Shown piece by piece: positions 8,379 through 15,693 of a stretch of DNA of 22,507 bases. Position 1 is the stretch's first letter. Each line of letters begins with the position of its first letter. Position numbers and translations under genes: made by a program. The stretch spans positions 1-22,507 of the forward strand of contig JALOPK010000046.1 of the NCBI GenBank assembly GCA_025453925.1, given 5' to 3'. Below the pieces are notes generated by a model. That model worked only from the letters and a program-made list of their open reading frames with translations. It had not been told where the DNA came from and searched no databases. The stretch comes from Candidatus Eiseniibacteriota bacterium (GTDB taxonomy: Bacteria > JAFGKV01).

Positions 8379-10169
8379 GTGGGACAACTCAATCCACGAC
8401 TTCATCGACGTCAACCGGGGGCGGGGTGCCTTCTGCTCCTCATGGCCGCCATGCTCACGGGCGGATGTTCGGACAACCCGCGCAGGCTACTCATTATCGG
8501 GCTGGACGCCGCAAACTGGCAGTCCATGGACGAGATCGTCGCCGCAGGAGATCTCCCCAACCTGACGCGGTTGATCAAAGGGGGCGTTACAGGATCCCTG
8601 GCCACCTTCGTACCCACGGCCTCCCCCGCCATCTGGACCACCATCGCCACGGGACAGCCTCCCGACAAGCACGGCATCTCCTTTCGCCTCCTTCGCCTGG
8701 ATGAGGGGGGTGAGCACGAGATGCTGGCAGCCCTCTCGTCGGACGAGCGCACGGCGCCGGCGCTCTGGAACCGCTTCACCGATTCCGGCATACGATCTGC
8801 CTTCGTTGCCTGGTGGGCCACCTGGCCCGCCGAGCCCATCGACGGATTCATGGTGAGCGACAAGGTCTACGACGCCCAGGCCGGCCGGCGCACGTTCCCC
8901 GAAGACCTCCGCGGTGAACTCGAGCACGCCGGCGTTTTCGACGGTGCGCTCCCACCGGAACAGGACGCGATGATCAGAGAGGTTGAGGCGCAGTTCAAGG
9001 CCTGGCGACGTCGGGTCGAGGAAGGAGTCGTCCAGTGGCACGGTGTCGCGCCCGATGTGAACGACTACCTCGACGACCTTGCCGAACGGATCCGGGTGTA
9101 CCGTCGCATCATGACCATGGACTATGCCACTGAGCGCATGACACACTACCTGCTGGATCGAGATCCATCCCTCCGGGTGGTGGCCCCTTACTTCTGGTAT
9201 CTGGACGTGTGCCAGCATCTGCTCTGGAAGTACTGGAGGCCTGCGGATTTCACCGTTGATCCCGAGGAGCAAAGGATCTTCGCCCCCCTTGTGCCTGAGT
9301 ACTATCGGTTCATGGACGGCGTTGTCGGGCGCCTGTGCAAGCATGTTCATGCCGCGGACGTGGTAATCGTGTCGGACCACGGCATGGAAAGCAGTACGTC
9401 CGAGCGCTGCATCAATGACCTCTTTGACGTGGAAGGTCTCCTTCAAGACATGAACTGGCTCGTGCGGCAGGCGGATGGTGCGCCCGACCTGGCACGCTCG
9501 CGAGCCTACGTTCACGCGGAGTCGCGCCAACTCCGGCTGATCAATCTCTCCACCGCCGGTCGTGACTCACCAGGGGCGGTGCCGGAACCGGAAGCGGAGA
9601 AGGGAATCGCCGCACTTGCCGGGGAGCTTGCCGCCTTGCGCACCATCCCGACGGGCGTCCCGGTCTTCCGGGACGTGCGTGTGCTGGCGGATGGGGAGAG
9701 AAGCTACCGCGCGGGAGAGTTCGTCGTGTACGTGTTCGCCCAGGCGGATCTCGCCGTGGCCATCAACATGCACGCCCCGCTCACCGACACCCTCGAGGTG
9801 GGGGGAAGACGATTCCCGCTCAGCCGGTGGAACCGGTGGAATCCCGGTGCGTCTGGCCAGCATACTGAAGGTCCTCCCGGTATCGTTATCCTGAACGGCA
9901 GGCCGTTCAAGCGCGGCATGCGCATCACGGGGGCGCGAGTACACGACATCGCTCCGACCGTGCTTGCCGCGCTCGGACTGCCGGTGGCGGAGGACCTGGA
10001 GGGAAAGATGCTCGAAGACGCGTTCTCAGCGGATTTTCTCCGGGAGCATCCGCCGGTCATGGTGCCCAGCTATGGAGTCCGACCGCGGCCCGCTCGGGCG
10101 GGTGAGGACAGCGGCACGGGCGACTCGGCCGTGCTCGATCAACTGCGCGCCCTCGGATACATCAGGTGA
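8379..10169 (+). CDS. AlkP-superfamily phosphodiesterase/phosphatase lipoprotein
   Basis: Predicted exported lipoprotein of the alkaline phosphatase / type I phosphodiesterase superfamily (596 residues). The N-terminus has positive residues, a hydrophobic core CLLLLMAAML and a lipobox-like TGGC (C30, with Thr rather than Leu at -3). Metal and catalytic signatures are IIGLDAANW (D43), PTASPAIWTTIATGQPPDKHGI (79-100, with T80 or S82 as likely nucleophile), VIVSDHGM (D333, H334) and GQHTEGP (H495). DIAPTVLAALGLPV and the C-terminal LDQLRALGYI are common in this subgroup. The GTG start at 8379 is supported by GAGGT 7 nt upstream and by the signal sequence. Superfamily members act on phosphodiesters, phosphonates or sulfate/phosphoethanolamine groups. 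Between two radical SAM genes and a glycosyltransferase, an envelope glycan or lipid substrate is plausible. The next gene starts within its stop codon. Confidence 0.85.
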   Translation: MGQLNPRLHRRQPGAGCLLLLMAAMLTGGCSDNPRRLLIIGLDAANWQSMDEIVAAGDLPNLTRLIKGGVTGSLATFVPTASPAIWTTIATGQPPDKHGISFRLLRLDEGGEHEMLAALSSDERTAPALWNRFTDSGIRSAFVAWWATWPAEPIDGFMVSDKVYDAQAGRRTFPEDLRGELEHAGVFDGALPPEQDAMIREVEAQFKAWRRRVEEGVVQWHGVAPDVNDYLDDLAERIRVYRRIMTMDYATERMTHYLLDRDPSLRVVAPYFWYLDVCQHLLWKYWRPADFTVDPEEQRIFAPLVPEYYRFMDGVVGRLCKHVHAADVVIVSDHGMESSTSERCINDLFDVEGLLQDMNWLVRQADGAPDLARSRAYVHAESRQLRLINLSTAGRDSPGAVPEPEAEKGIAALAGELAALRTIPTGVPVFRDVRVLADGERSYRAGEFVVYVFAQADLAVAINMHAPLTDTLEVGGRRFPLSRWNRWNPGASGQHTEGPPGIVILNGRPFKRGMRITGARVHDIAPTVLAALGLPVAEDLEGKMLEDAFSADFLREHPPVMVPSYGVRPRPARAGEDSGTGDSAVLDQLRALGYIR

Positions 10170-11239
10170 TTCGTCGCCGGGACCTTGCTGCCGCAGCGTT
10201 CCGGCAGCTTCTGGCGAGCGCGCGCGCACATCGCGCTGGATCACGGCTCACGCCGTTGGGACCACCGCTGTCGTTGGCTGTCGGCGTGACCGGCCGGTGC
10301 ACCTACCGCTGTGTGCACTGCGGCATCTGGCGCGATTCCTACGAGGAGTATGATCTCCGGGCGTGGTCCGGGGTATTCGACCAGTTGGCGGAATGGATGG
10401 GGCCCGCGCATCTCGCCATCGCCGGCGGGGAGCCGTTTCTCCGGTCCGACCTGGGAGAACTCGTGGCTGCCGCGGCTGATCGCGGGCTGCTGCCCTCGCT
10501 GGTGACCAACGGCGCACCCCCGGTGGATCCTGCCCGGATCGCGGCGTGGCCCCTGGTGTCGCTCACCCTCTCCATCGACTCCCTGAGCCCCGGGCCCCAT
10601 GACGCCCTGCACCGGGCTCAGGGGGCGCATGCGCGAGTGGTCGCCTTGACCATGCGGCTGTGCGAAATGGGCCTCGCGCCTCGGCTCAGGGTGGCCGCCG
10701 TGCTGACGCGCCTGAATTTCGACGAGATCGTTCCCTTGGCGGAGTGGACCGCCTCCCAGGGAATCGGAGGGTTCTCCGTGCAACCGTTGGGAGAGCCCTT
10801 CGGCACAGGGCACGATCCGGCGTGGTACCGCACGCTGGGTCTGGGTGTGGCCCCCGATCAAGTCGCCCGCATCGTCGGGGAGCTCATGCGGGGGATTCGG
10901 AAAGGCTGGCCGGTGCTGAACCCCGCGCGGCAGCTCTCCTTCATGCCCGGCTACTATGAGGAGCCGGAACGGCAGATCATACCCTGCACCGTCGGGATAA
11001 CGTCGCTGGGCATCGGCCCATCAGGTGAACTGCGCTTCTGCCCGTACCTTCCCGCGTTCGGGCACGTGAAGGACAGCCCCATCCGCGAACAATGGGTCGG
11101 GCCGGGGGCGGAAAGAGCCCGCGCGATGGTGCAGGCGTGCACCCGAGGCTGCAGCATCATGAACTGCACGTTCAGCCCCACGCTGATCGAGCGCCTGCGG
11201 CGGTGGCGCCGGCACCTCCGGTCCGTGGTGACGAGTTGA
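10166..11239 (+). CDS. Second radical SAM protein with C-terminal cysteine cluster
   Basis: A 357-residue radical SAM protein. The cluster motif is CTYRCVHC (C45, C49, C52), followed by AIAGGEPFLR as the SAM-contacting GGEP motif and SLTLSIDSL as a typical barrel strand. The C-terminal part has cysteines in IIPCTVG, LRFCPYLPAFG and ACTRGCSIMNC, which resembles a SPASM/twitch auxiliary cluster region. It is quite different in sequence from the radical SAM protein at 7390-8373, so this is not a recent duplication. The GTG start shares 4 nt (GTGA) with the upstream lipoprotein stop, indicating translational coupling. A basic amphipathic N-terminus could place it near the membrane. Substrate unknown; the phosphatase and glycosyltransferase on either side suggest an envelope glycan or lipid pathway. 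Confidence 0.86.
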   Translation: MIRRRDLAAAAFRQLLASARAHRAGSRLTPLGPPLSLAVGVTGRCTYRCVHCGIWRDSYEEYDLRAWSGVFDQLAEWMGPAHLAIAGGEPFLRSDLGELVAAAADRGLLPSLVTNGAPPVDPARIAAWPLVSLTLSIDSLSPGPHDALHRAQGAHARVVALTMRLCEMGLAPRLRVAAVLTRLNFDEIVPLAEWTASQGIGGFSVQPLGEPFGTGHDPAWYRTLGLGVAPDQVARIVGELMRGIRKGWPVLNPARQLSFMPGYYEEPERQIIPCTVGITSLGIGPSGELRFCPYLPAFGHVKDSPIREQWVGPGAERARAMVQACTRGCSIMNCTFSPTLIERLRRWRRHLRSVVTS

Positions 11240-11300
11240 CGATGCCGCCGACCGAACTGATGCGTTTCTCCGCGCCGCTACCGGCAGAGGCAGACGTTCC

Positions 11301-12299
11301 GTGCATGGCCCGCTGATCTCAGGGGTCGCTCCGTCCGGCCCGTCACCCGGCCAGCACGGTGTCGATCTCTCGGTTCTGATCGTGAACACCAACAGCCGCG
11401 ACCTCCTCCTGGAGTGTCTTCGCTCGGTGTACGACACGGTGGCGACCCCGTTCGAGATCATCGTCGTCGACAATGCCTCGACCGATGGTTCCCTGGACGC
11501 CGTCCGTTCCATGTTCCCCCGCGTGGCGCTGATTGCCAACGGCAGGAACAACTGGTTCACGGGCGCCACCAACCAGGCGCTTCGGGCTAGCCGTGGCTCC
11601 TGGTTGCTCTGCCTGAACCCCGACACGATTTGCCATCCCGGGGCAATCGACCGGCTGGTTGGGTTTCTTCGCGCCCATCCGCAGGTCGCGGTGGTGGGGC
11701 CCAGACTGCTCAACGGAGACGGCAGCCTGCAGCCGTCATGCCGGAACTTCCTGACGAATCGCCGTCTCGTGCTCCAGCATATCCTCCCCTGGCGCCGCCT
11801 GCCCAACTCCTGGCGGGCGCACGCCGTTTTGGAGTACTGGGATCACGACGCGCCGCGCAGGGTAGATTGGGTGATCGGCGCATGCATTCTCGTCCGCCGG
11901 ACCGCGGTCGAGGAAGTCGGATTGAAGGATGAAGGATACCCCATTTTTCACGAGGAGACCGACTGGTGCTATCGCTTCCGCCGCGCCGGGTGGGAGACAT
12001 GGTTCATTCCGGATGCCAGAGTGACTCACTTCGGCAGTCAGACCGTGAGCAAGCTCTGGGGCAGAGGGTTGGTGATTGAGTTCTACAAGGGCAAACATCG
12101 TTTCATCCGCACGCACTACGGCCGAGTTGCCCTGCTGGGCCACCGCGCGCTGCTGGCCGGCCTGCTCTTGACGAGACTCGTGCGCGCGTATCTTGCCCGG
12201 ATCGCGGGGCGGAGGGAATCCCTTCACGATGAGATCGAAATCATGCGGCGAGCGCTGGCTCTGCAGCTTGGGATTGCGAGAGGGAGACGTGAACACTGA
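11301..12299 (+). CDS. Family 2 glycosyltransferase (rhamnosyltransferase-like)
   Basis: A cytoplasmic, membrane-associated GT-A glycosyltransferase of 332 residues, resembling WbbL-type rhamnosyltransferases. After a short variable leader the fold starts with DLSVLIVNTNSRDLL (22-36), then EIIVVDNASTDGS, and the nucleotide-sugar/metal site appears as LCLNPDT. VDWVIGACILVRR and FHEETDWCYRFRRAGW (catalytic acidic residues in the EETD segment) are typical of this subgroup, followed by DARVTHFGSQT. The C-terminus carries a basic/hydrophobic region that may bind the membrane. The GTG start has GAGG about 9 nt upstream. Its 3' end overlaps the GmhAB fusion gene by 11 nt, linking glycosyl transfer with production of a sugar phosphate. 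Donor and acceptor cannot be told. Confidence 0.9.
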   Translation: MHGPLISGVAPSGPSPGQHGVDLSVLIVNTNSRDLLLECLRSVYDTVATPFEIIVVDNASTDGSLDAVRSMFPRVALIANGRNNWFTGATNQALRASRGSWLLCLNPDTICHPGAIDRLVGFLRAHPQVAVVGPRLLNGDGSLQPSCRNFLTNRRLVLQHILPWRRLPNSWRAHAVLEYWDHDAPRRVDWVIGACILVRRTAVEEVGLKDEGYPIFHEETDWCYRFRRAGWETWFIPDARVTHFGSQTVSKLWGRGLVIEFYKGKHRFIRTHYGRVALLGHRALLAGLLLTRLVRAYLARIAGRRESLHDEIEIMRRALALQLGIARGRREH

Positions 12300-13422
12300 T
12301 ACCTACTTGCGCACGGTGGCCAGGACTCTGGAGGCGATGCCTCGAGAGCCGGTTGACCGGCTGGTGGACGAGCTTGATCGGGCGTGGCGGCGCAACGCCC
12401 AGGTGTTTCTCCTGGGCAATGGAGGCTCCGCCGCCGCGGCCGCCCATCTGGCCTGCGACCTGGGCAAAGGCACGGTGCAGCAAGGGGCGCACCGAATGCG
12501 AATCATCCCGTTGGTTGACAATGTGCCCCTGATCACCGCGTGGGCGAATGACACTGCATACGAGCGGGTCTTCGTGGAGCAACTCGCCGGCCTGTTGAGG
12601 CCAGGCGACCTGGTGATCGCCATCAGTGGGAGCGGGAACTCGCCCAACGTAATCAGAGCTGTCGAGTATGCCGCTGCAATGGCGGCCACCACAGTGGGCA
12701 TCACCGGTTTTTCCGGCGGGCGCCTTGCCGGAATGGTCGACCTCCCCGTGATCGTTCCGGACGACTGCATGGAGCGCATCGAGGATGTCCACTTGGTGAT
12801 CGGACATGCGGCGGCGGTGGCGCTCCGGGGGCGGATTGCCGCCGCTGCGGCGGCCGAGCCGGTGGTGTTCGTCGACCGTGATGGGGTCATCAATGCGCTG
12901 GGTCCCGGGGCCGGGTACGTCACCAGCTGGGAGCAGTTTGATTTCTTCCCCGGCGCACTGGAGGGGCTTGCGGAACTCCGCCGTCGAGGCCTTCGCGTGG
13001 TCGTGGTCACCAACCAGAGCTGTATCGGCCGCGGGTATGTGTCCTACGAAGAGGTGCGCGCCATTCACCTCCTCATGGAGGAGCGGGTGAGAGAGGCAGG
13101 AGGGGCCATCCATGCCGTCTACCTGTGTCCCCATCGCCCGGAAGACGGCTGCGGATGCCGGAAACCCAAGCCGGGGCTGTTTCTCACCGCGAAGGATGAC
13201 CTGGGGATTGACCTGGAGCGCTCGATCGTTATCGGCGATCATCATACGGACATAGAGGTTGCGGCCAGGATCGGAGCGACCCCCATTCTCGTGTTGACCG
13301 GGCATGGGCAGGCATCCGTCGATTCCTGCACCGCTCCACCGGCTGCGGTAGTGGCCGACCTGTCCGCCGCGGTGCACTGGATCGTTGAGCATGCTGTCAT
13401 CGGCGCCACGCACGGCGCGTAA
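12289..13422 (+). CDS. GmhA-GmhB fusion: phosphosugar isomerase (SIS) plus HAD phosphatase
   Basis: Two enzyme domains of heptose activation appear on one 377-residue chain. Residues 1-185 are a GmhA-type SIS domain: LLGNGGSAAAAAHLACDLGKG (41-61), AISGSGNSPNVIRA (111-124) and EDVHLVIGH (165-173). Residues 190-370 are a GmhB-type HAD phosphatase: VVFVDRDGVIN (192-202, D196 nucleophile and D198), VVTNQSCIGRG (239-249), the zinc-binding CPHRPEDGCGC (C280, H282, C288, C290) and IGDHHTDIEVA (315-325). In the known pathway GmhA makes heptose 7-phosphate from sedoheptulose 7-phosphate and GmhB removes the C7 phosphate of the bisphosphate; the kinase/nucleotidyltransferase HldE is not in this window. 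I chose the GTG at 12289 because it has an adjacent GAGGGAG-like site and starts at the SIS helix. It overlaps the GT2 gene by 11 nt. Confidence 0.9.
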   Translation: MNTDTYLRTVARTLEAMPREPVDRLVDELDRAWRRNAQVFLLGNGGSAAAAAHLACDLGKGTVQQGAHRMRIIPLVDNVPLITAWANDTAYERVFVEQLAGLLRPGDLVIAISGSGNSPNVIRAVEYAAAMAATTVGITGFSGGRLAGMVDLPVIVPDDCMERIEDVHLVIGHAAAVALRGRIAAAAAAEPVVFVDRDGVINALGPGAGYVTSWEQFDFFPGALEGLAELRRRGLRVVVVTNQSCIGRGYVSYEEVRAIHLLMEERVREAGGAIHAVYLCPHRPEDGCGCRKPKPGLFLTAKDDLGIDLERSIVIGDHHTDIEVAARIGATPILVLTGHGQASVDSCTAPPAAVVADLSAAVHWIVEHAVIGATHGA

Positions 13423-13433
13423 CAAACTGATAC

Positions 13434-13440
13434 AGGAGGG
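13434..13440 (+). promoter_or_regulatory. Ribosome binding site of argF
   Basis: AGGAGGG, 4 nt before the ATG at 13445, sets the start and rules out the longer in-frame ATG at 13385, which lies inside the preceding gene. Confidence 0.7.
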
Positions 13441-13444
13441 TTAC

Positions 13445-14365
13445 ATGCGGAACAAGGATCTCGTCTCCATCGACCGGCTGACCAGTGAAGAGGTGGGCGA
13501 CCTGCTCACTTTGGCCAAGGATCTGAAGGCGGTGTACCGTCATGGGGGCCGCGTCGACTCCTTGCGAGGGAAGGTGTTGGCCATGGTCTTTGCAAAGCCC
13601 AGCCTTCGAACTCGCGTCAGTTTCGAGGTGGCGACGGTGCAACTGGGGGGCCACGCCATGTACATCACTCACGCGGAGGTGGGCCTGGGCAAACGGGAGG
13701 CAGTTCCCGATGCGGCCAAGGTGCTCTCCCGCATGGTCGACGGCATCATGATCCGCACCTTTGCTCAGGGCGAGGTGGATGGCCTTGCCCAGCACGCCTC
13801 GATCCCGGTCATCAACGGCCTCACCGACTTGTACCATCCGTGCCAGGCACTGGCAGATCTCATGACCATCGACGAGCATTTCGGCACGCTGGACGGTATC
13901 CGCGTCGCCTACATCGGCGACGGCAACAACGTGGCGCACAGCCTGATCAACGGCGCGCGGAGGACACCGATTTCCCTGGCGATCGCCATACCCCGCGGCT
14001 ATGAGCCCAAGGCGGAGATCGTGGCGGCCGCTCAAGCGGAAATCGGCACCCGGCTGACGATCGGCTACGACCCGGTCGCAGCCGTCCGGGGCGCCCACGT
14101 CATCTATACCGATGTGTGGGCATCCATGGGGCAGGAGGGTCAGCGCGAGGAGCGGCTCGCGAGGTTCGCGGGATTCCAGGTGAACGATGAGCTTCTCGGC
14201 CACTCCGCGCCGGATGCCGTGGTCATGCACTGCCTTCCCGCACACCGGGGCGAAGAGATCACCGATGCGGTCATGGACGGCCCCCGCGCCATCGTTTTCG
14301 ATCAGGCGGAGAACCGCCTCCACCTCCAGAGGGCGCTTCTGCACGCTCTCATGGGAAGCCGGTGA
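13445..14365 (+). CDS. argF: Ornithine carbamoyltransferase
   Basis: This cytoplasmic enzyme joins carbamoyl phosphate and ornithine to give citrulline in arginine synthesis. The 306-residue product has the carbamoyl-phosphate loop KPSLRTR (51-57; Leu at the second position of the usual STRTR), HPCQALAD (131-138), the ornithine-side loop DVWASMGQE and MHCLPAHRGEEIT near the C-terminus. The SMG loop and HCLPAHRG argue for ornithine rather than acetyl- or succinylornithine as substrate, or aspartate. Length is normal. No other arginine gene lies in this window; it sits between the GmhAB fusion and an Ig-like lipoprotein, so the run mixes core metabolism and envelope functions. The downstream lipoprotein gene starts within its stop codon (GTGA overlap). 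Confidence 0.94.
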   Translation: MRNKDLVSIDRLTSEEVGDLLTLAKDLKAVYRHGGRVDSLRGKVLAMVFAKPSLRTRVSFEVATVQLGGHAMYITHAEVGLGKREAVPDAAKVLSRMVDGIMIRTFAQGEVDGLAQHASIPVINGLTDLYHPCQALADLMTIDEHFGTLDGIRVAYIGDGNNVAHSLINGARRTPISLAIAIPRGYEPKAEIVAAAQAEIGTRLTIGYDPVAAVRGAHVIYTDVWASMGQEGQREERLARFAGFQVNDELLGHSAPDAVVMHCLPAHRGEEITDAVMDGPRAIVFDQAENRLHLQRALLHALMGSR

Positions 14366-15693
14366 AGACGGCAGTACTCGGCCTCATCCTCGCGGTGCTT
14401 CTCAGCGCATGCGCGAAGAAGGGTCGTCCGGGCGGAGGACCAGAAGACAAGAGCGGTCCCTTCGTCGAGCGGTGGAGTCCGGTGGCCGGCGAGGACGGCG
14501 TCCCACCGGAACGCTCATTCCAGATGACATGGAGCGAGCCGGTCCAGCATGCCTCGGTGGACGACAACCTCTTCGTCAGCCCCGACACCGCGGTCATCGA
14601 CAAGACATGGGACGGCCGGACCCTCTCCCTGACTCCGCGGGGTGGATGGCTGCCTGATGTGAGCCACTGGGTATGGATCGGGGCCGGCGTCCTTGACAGA
14701 CAAGCGCTTCCCATGGAGGAACCCTTCGGCGTCTGGTTTTCCACAGGGGCGGACACCGGTGCGTCCGCCGGCATCAGCGGTGCGACACTTCTTGATAACG
14801 CTCCCGCTGCGGGGGTGATCATCACCGTGAGCCAGGCGGGGAGTCCCCTGCAATGGACCTGCCTGAGCGGTGCCGATGGGTCATTTCAGGCTCCGGAGCT
14901 GGCGTCCGGCCAGTGGCGCCTGACCGCCTTTGCGGATCGCGATCGAAATCGCCGTTACCACCGAGGCACTGAACCGTGGGCGGGTGCGTCGCTGAGCATG
15001 CCGGCCGACTCCGGTGCCCCGCTCCGCCTTGTGCTTTCTCCTGAGGACATCATCGCGCCCATCCTCCGTGACGTCCGAGCGGAGCATTCGCGGAGGATCC
15101 GTCTCGGGTTCTCCGAACCGCTCGGAGCGGCGCCCGACAGCGCGTTCGCCCTCCTGGATACTTCGGGCGCGCGTCATGACATCGAGTCGGTATGCTTGTC
15201 CGCAGCGGATCCCGCCGGCGTCCGGCTTCTCCTCGCCCGTCCGCTCCGCGATGATCCGATGCGTATCTCAGTGTCCGGCGTCCGCGATTCAGCTGATCTG
15301 GCTGGAGCGGACACGATGGTGGCGTTCATGGGGACGAGTCTCGCCGATACCGTTGCTCCCGAAGTGTATCGATTGCTGTACGACGTCACGTCACCGCCAC
15401 GCTTCTGGCTTATGTTCACCGAACCAATGGACACGGCGAGCGCGGAGGATTTCCTAGTCTTGGATGTTCCGACGCTCTCGCCCGTGGAAGGGCGCGCCGC
15501 GTGGGTGGATCCACAGGTGCTGGCGTGGTCCGCGAACACGTCGCCACCTTCCGATCATCGGTTGCTGACGGTGCTCGCGGGAGCGAGTGATCGGGCGGGC
15601 CTGCCGCTGGTGTCCCTGATCCGCATGATGCCGGTCCCGGCGGACTCAGTGCTCCCGTCGTGGGAGCCGGGGAGAGTCGCCCCGTCGCCGTGA
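14362..15693 (+). CDS. Exported lipoprotein with SbsA-type Ig-like domain(s)
   Basis: A 443-residue predicted lipoprotein with signal sequence MKTAVLGLILAVLLSAC and lipobox LSAC (C17). Directly after it comes KKGRPGGGPEDKSGPFV, a linker common in Bacteroidota/Gemmatimonadota lipoproteins that carry a Big_5 (SbsA Ig-like) domain. The first Ig-like unit follows (about 38-130, with VPPERSFQMTWSEPV). A carboxypeptidase-regulatory-like beta sandwich comes next (about 136-215, with the FADRDRNRRYHRGTEPW turn). Two more segments with FSEP/FTEP motifs (IRLGFSEPL and FWLMFTEPMD) look like further Big_5-like units. It is probably anchored in the outer membrane or periplasm as a structural or adhesive protein; no enzyme motif is seen. 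The GTG start shares GTGA with the argF stop, and the same arrangement is seen at its own 3' end with ispH. Confidence 0.82.
   Translation: MKTAVLGLILAVLLSACAKKGRPGGGPEDKSGPFVERWSPVAGEDGVPPERSFQMTWSEPVQHASVDDNLFVSPDTAVIDKTWDGRTLSLTPRGGWLPDVSHWVWIGAGVLDRQALPMEEPFGVWFSTGADTGASAGISGATLLDNAPAAGVIITVSQAGSPLQWTCLSGADGSFQAPELASGQWRLTAFADRDRNRRYHRGTEPWAGASLSMPADSGAPLRLVLSPEDIIAPILRDVRAEHSRRIRLGFSEPLGAAPDSAFALLDTSGARHDIESVCLSAADPAGVRLLLARPLRDDPMRISVSGVRDSADLAGADTMVAFMGTSLADTVAPEVYRLLYDVTSPPRFWLMFTEPMDTASAEDFLVLDVPTLSPVEGRAAWVDPQVLAWSANTSPPSDHRLLTVLAGASDRAGLPLVSLIRMMPVPADSVLPSWEPGRVAPSP

Noticed and set aside
12241-13425. 394-codon minus-strand open frame opposite the GmhAB fusion
   Set aside because: The plus-strand product has full SIS and HAD motifs; the antisense product has no recognisable fold.
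13397-14344. 315-codon minus-strand open frame opposite argF
   Set aside because: Shadow of a well-conserved ornithine carbamoyltransferase; no motifs and no ribosome binding site.
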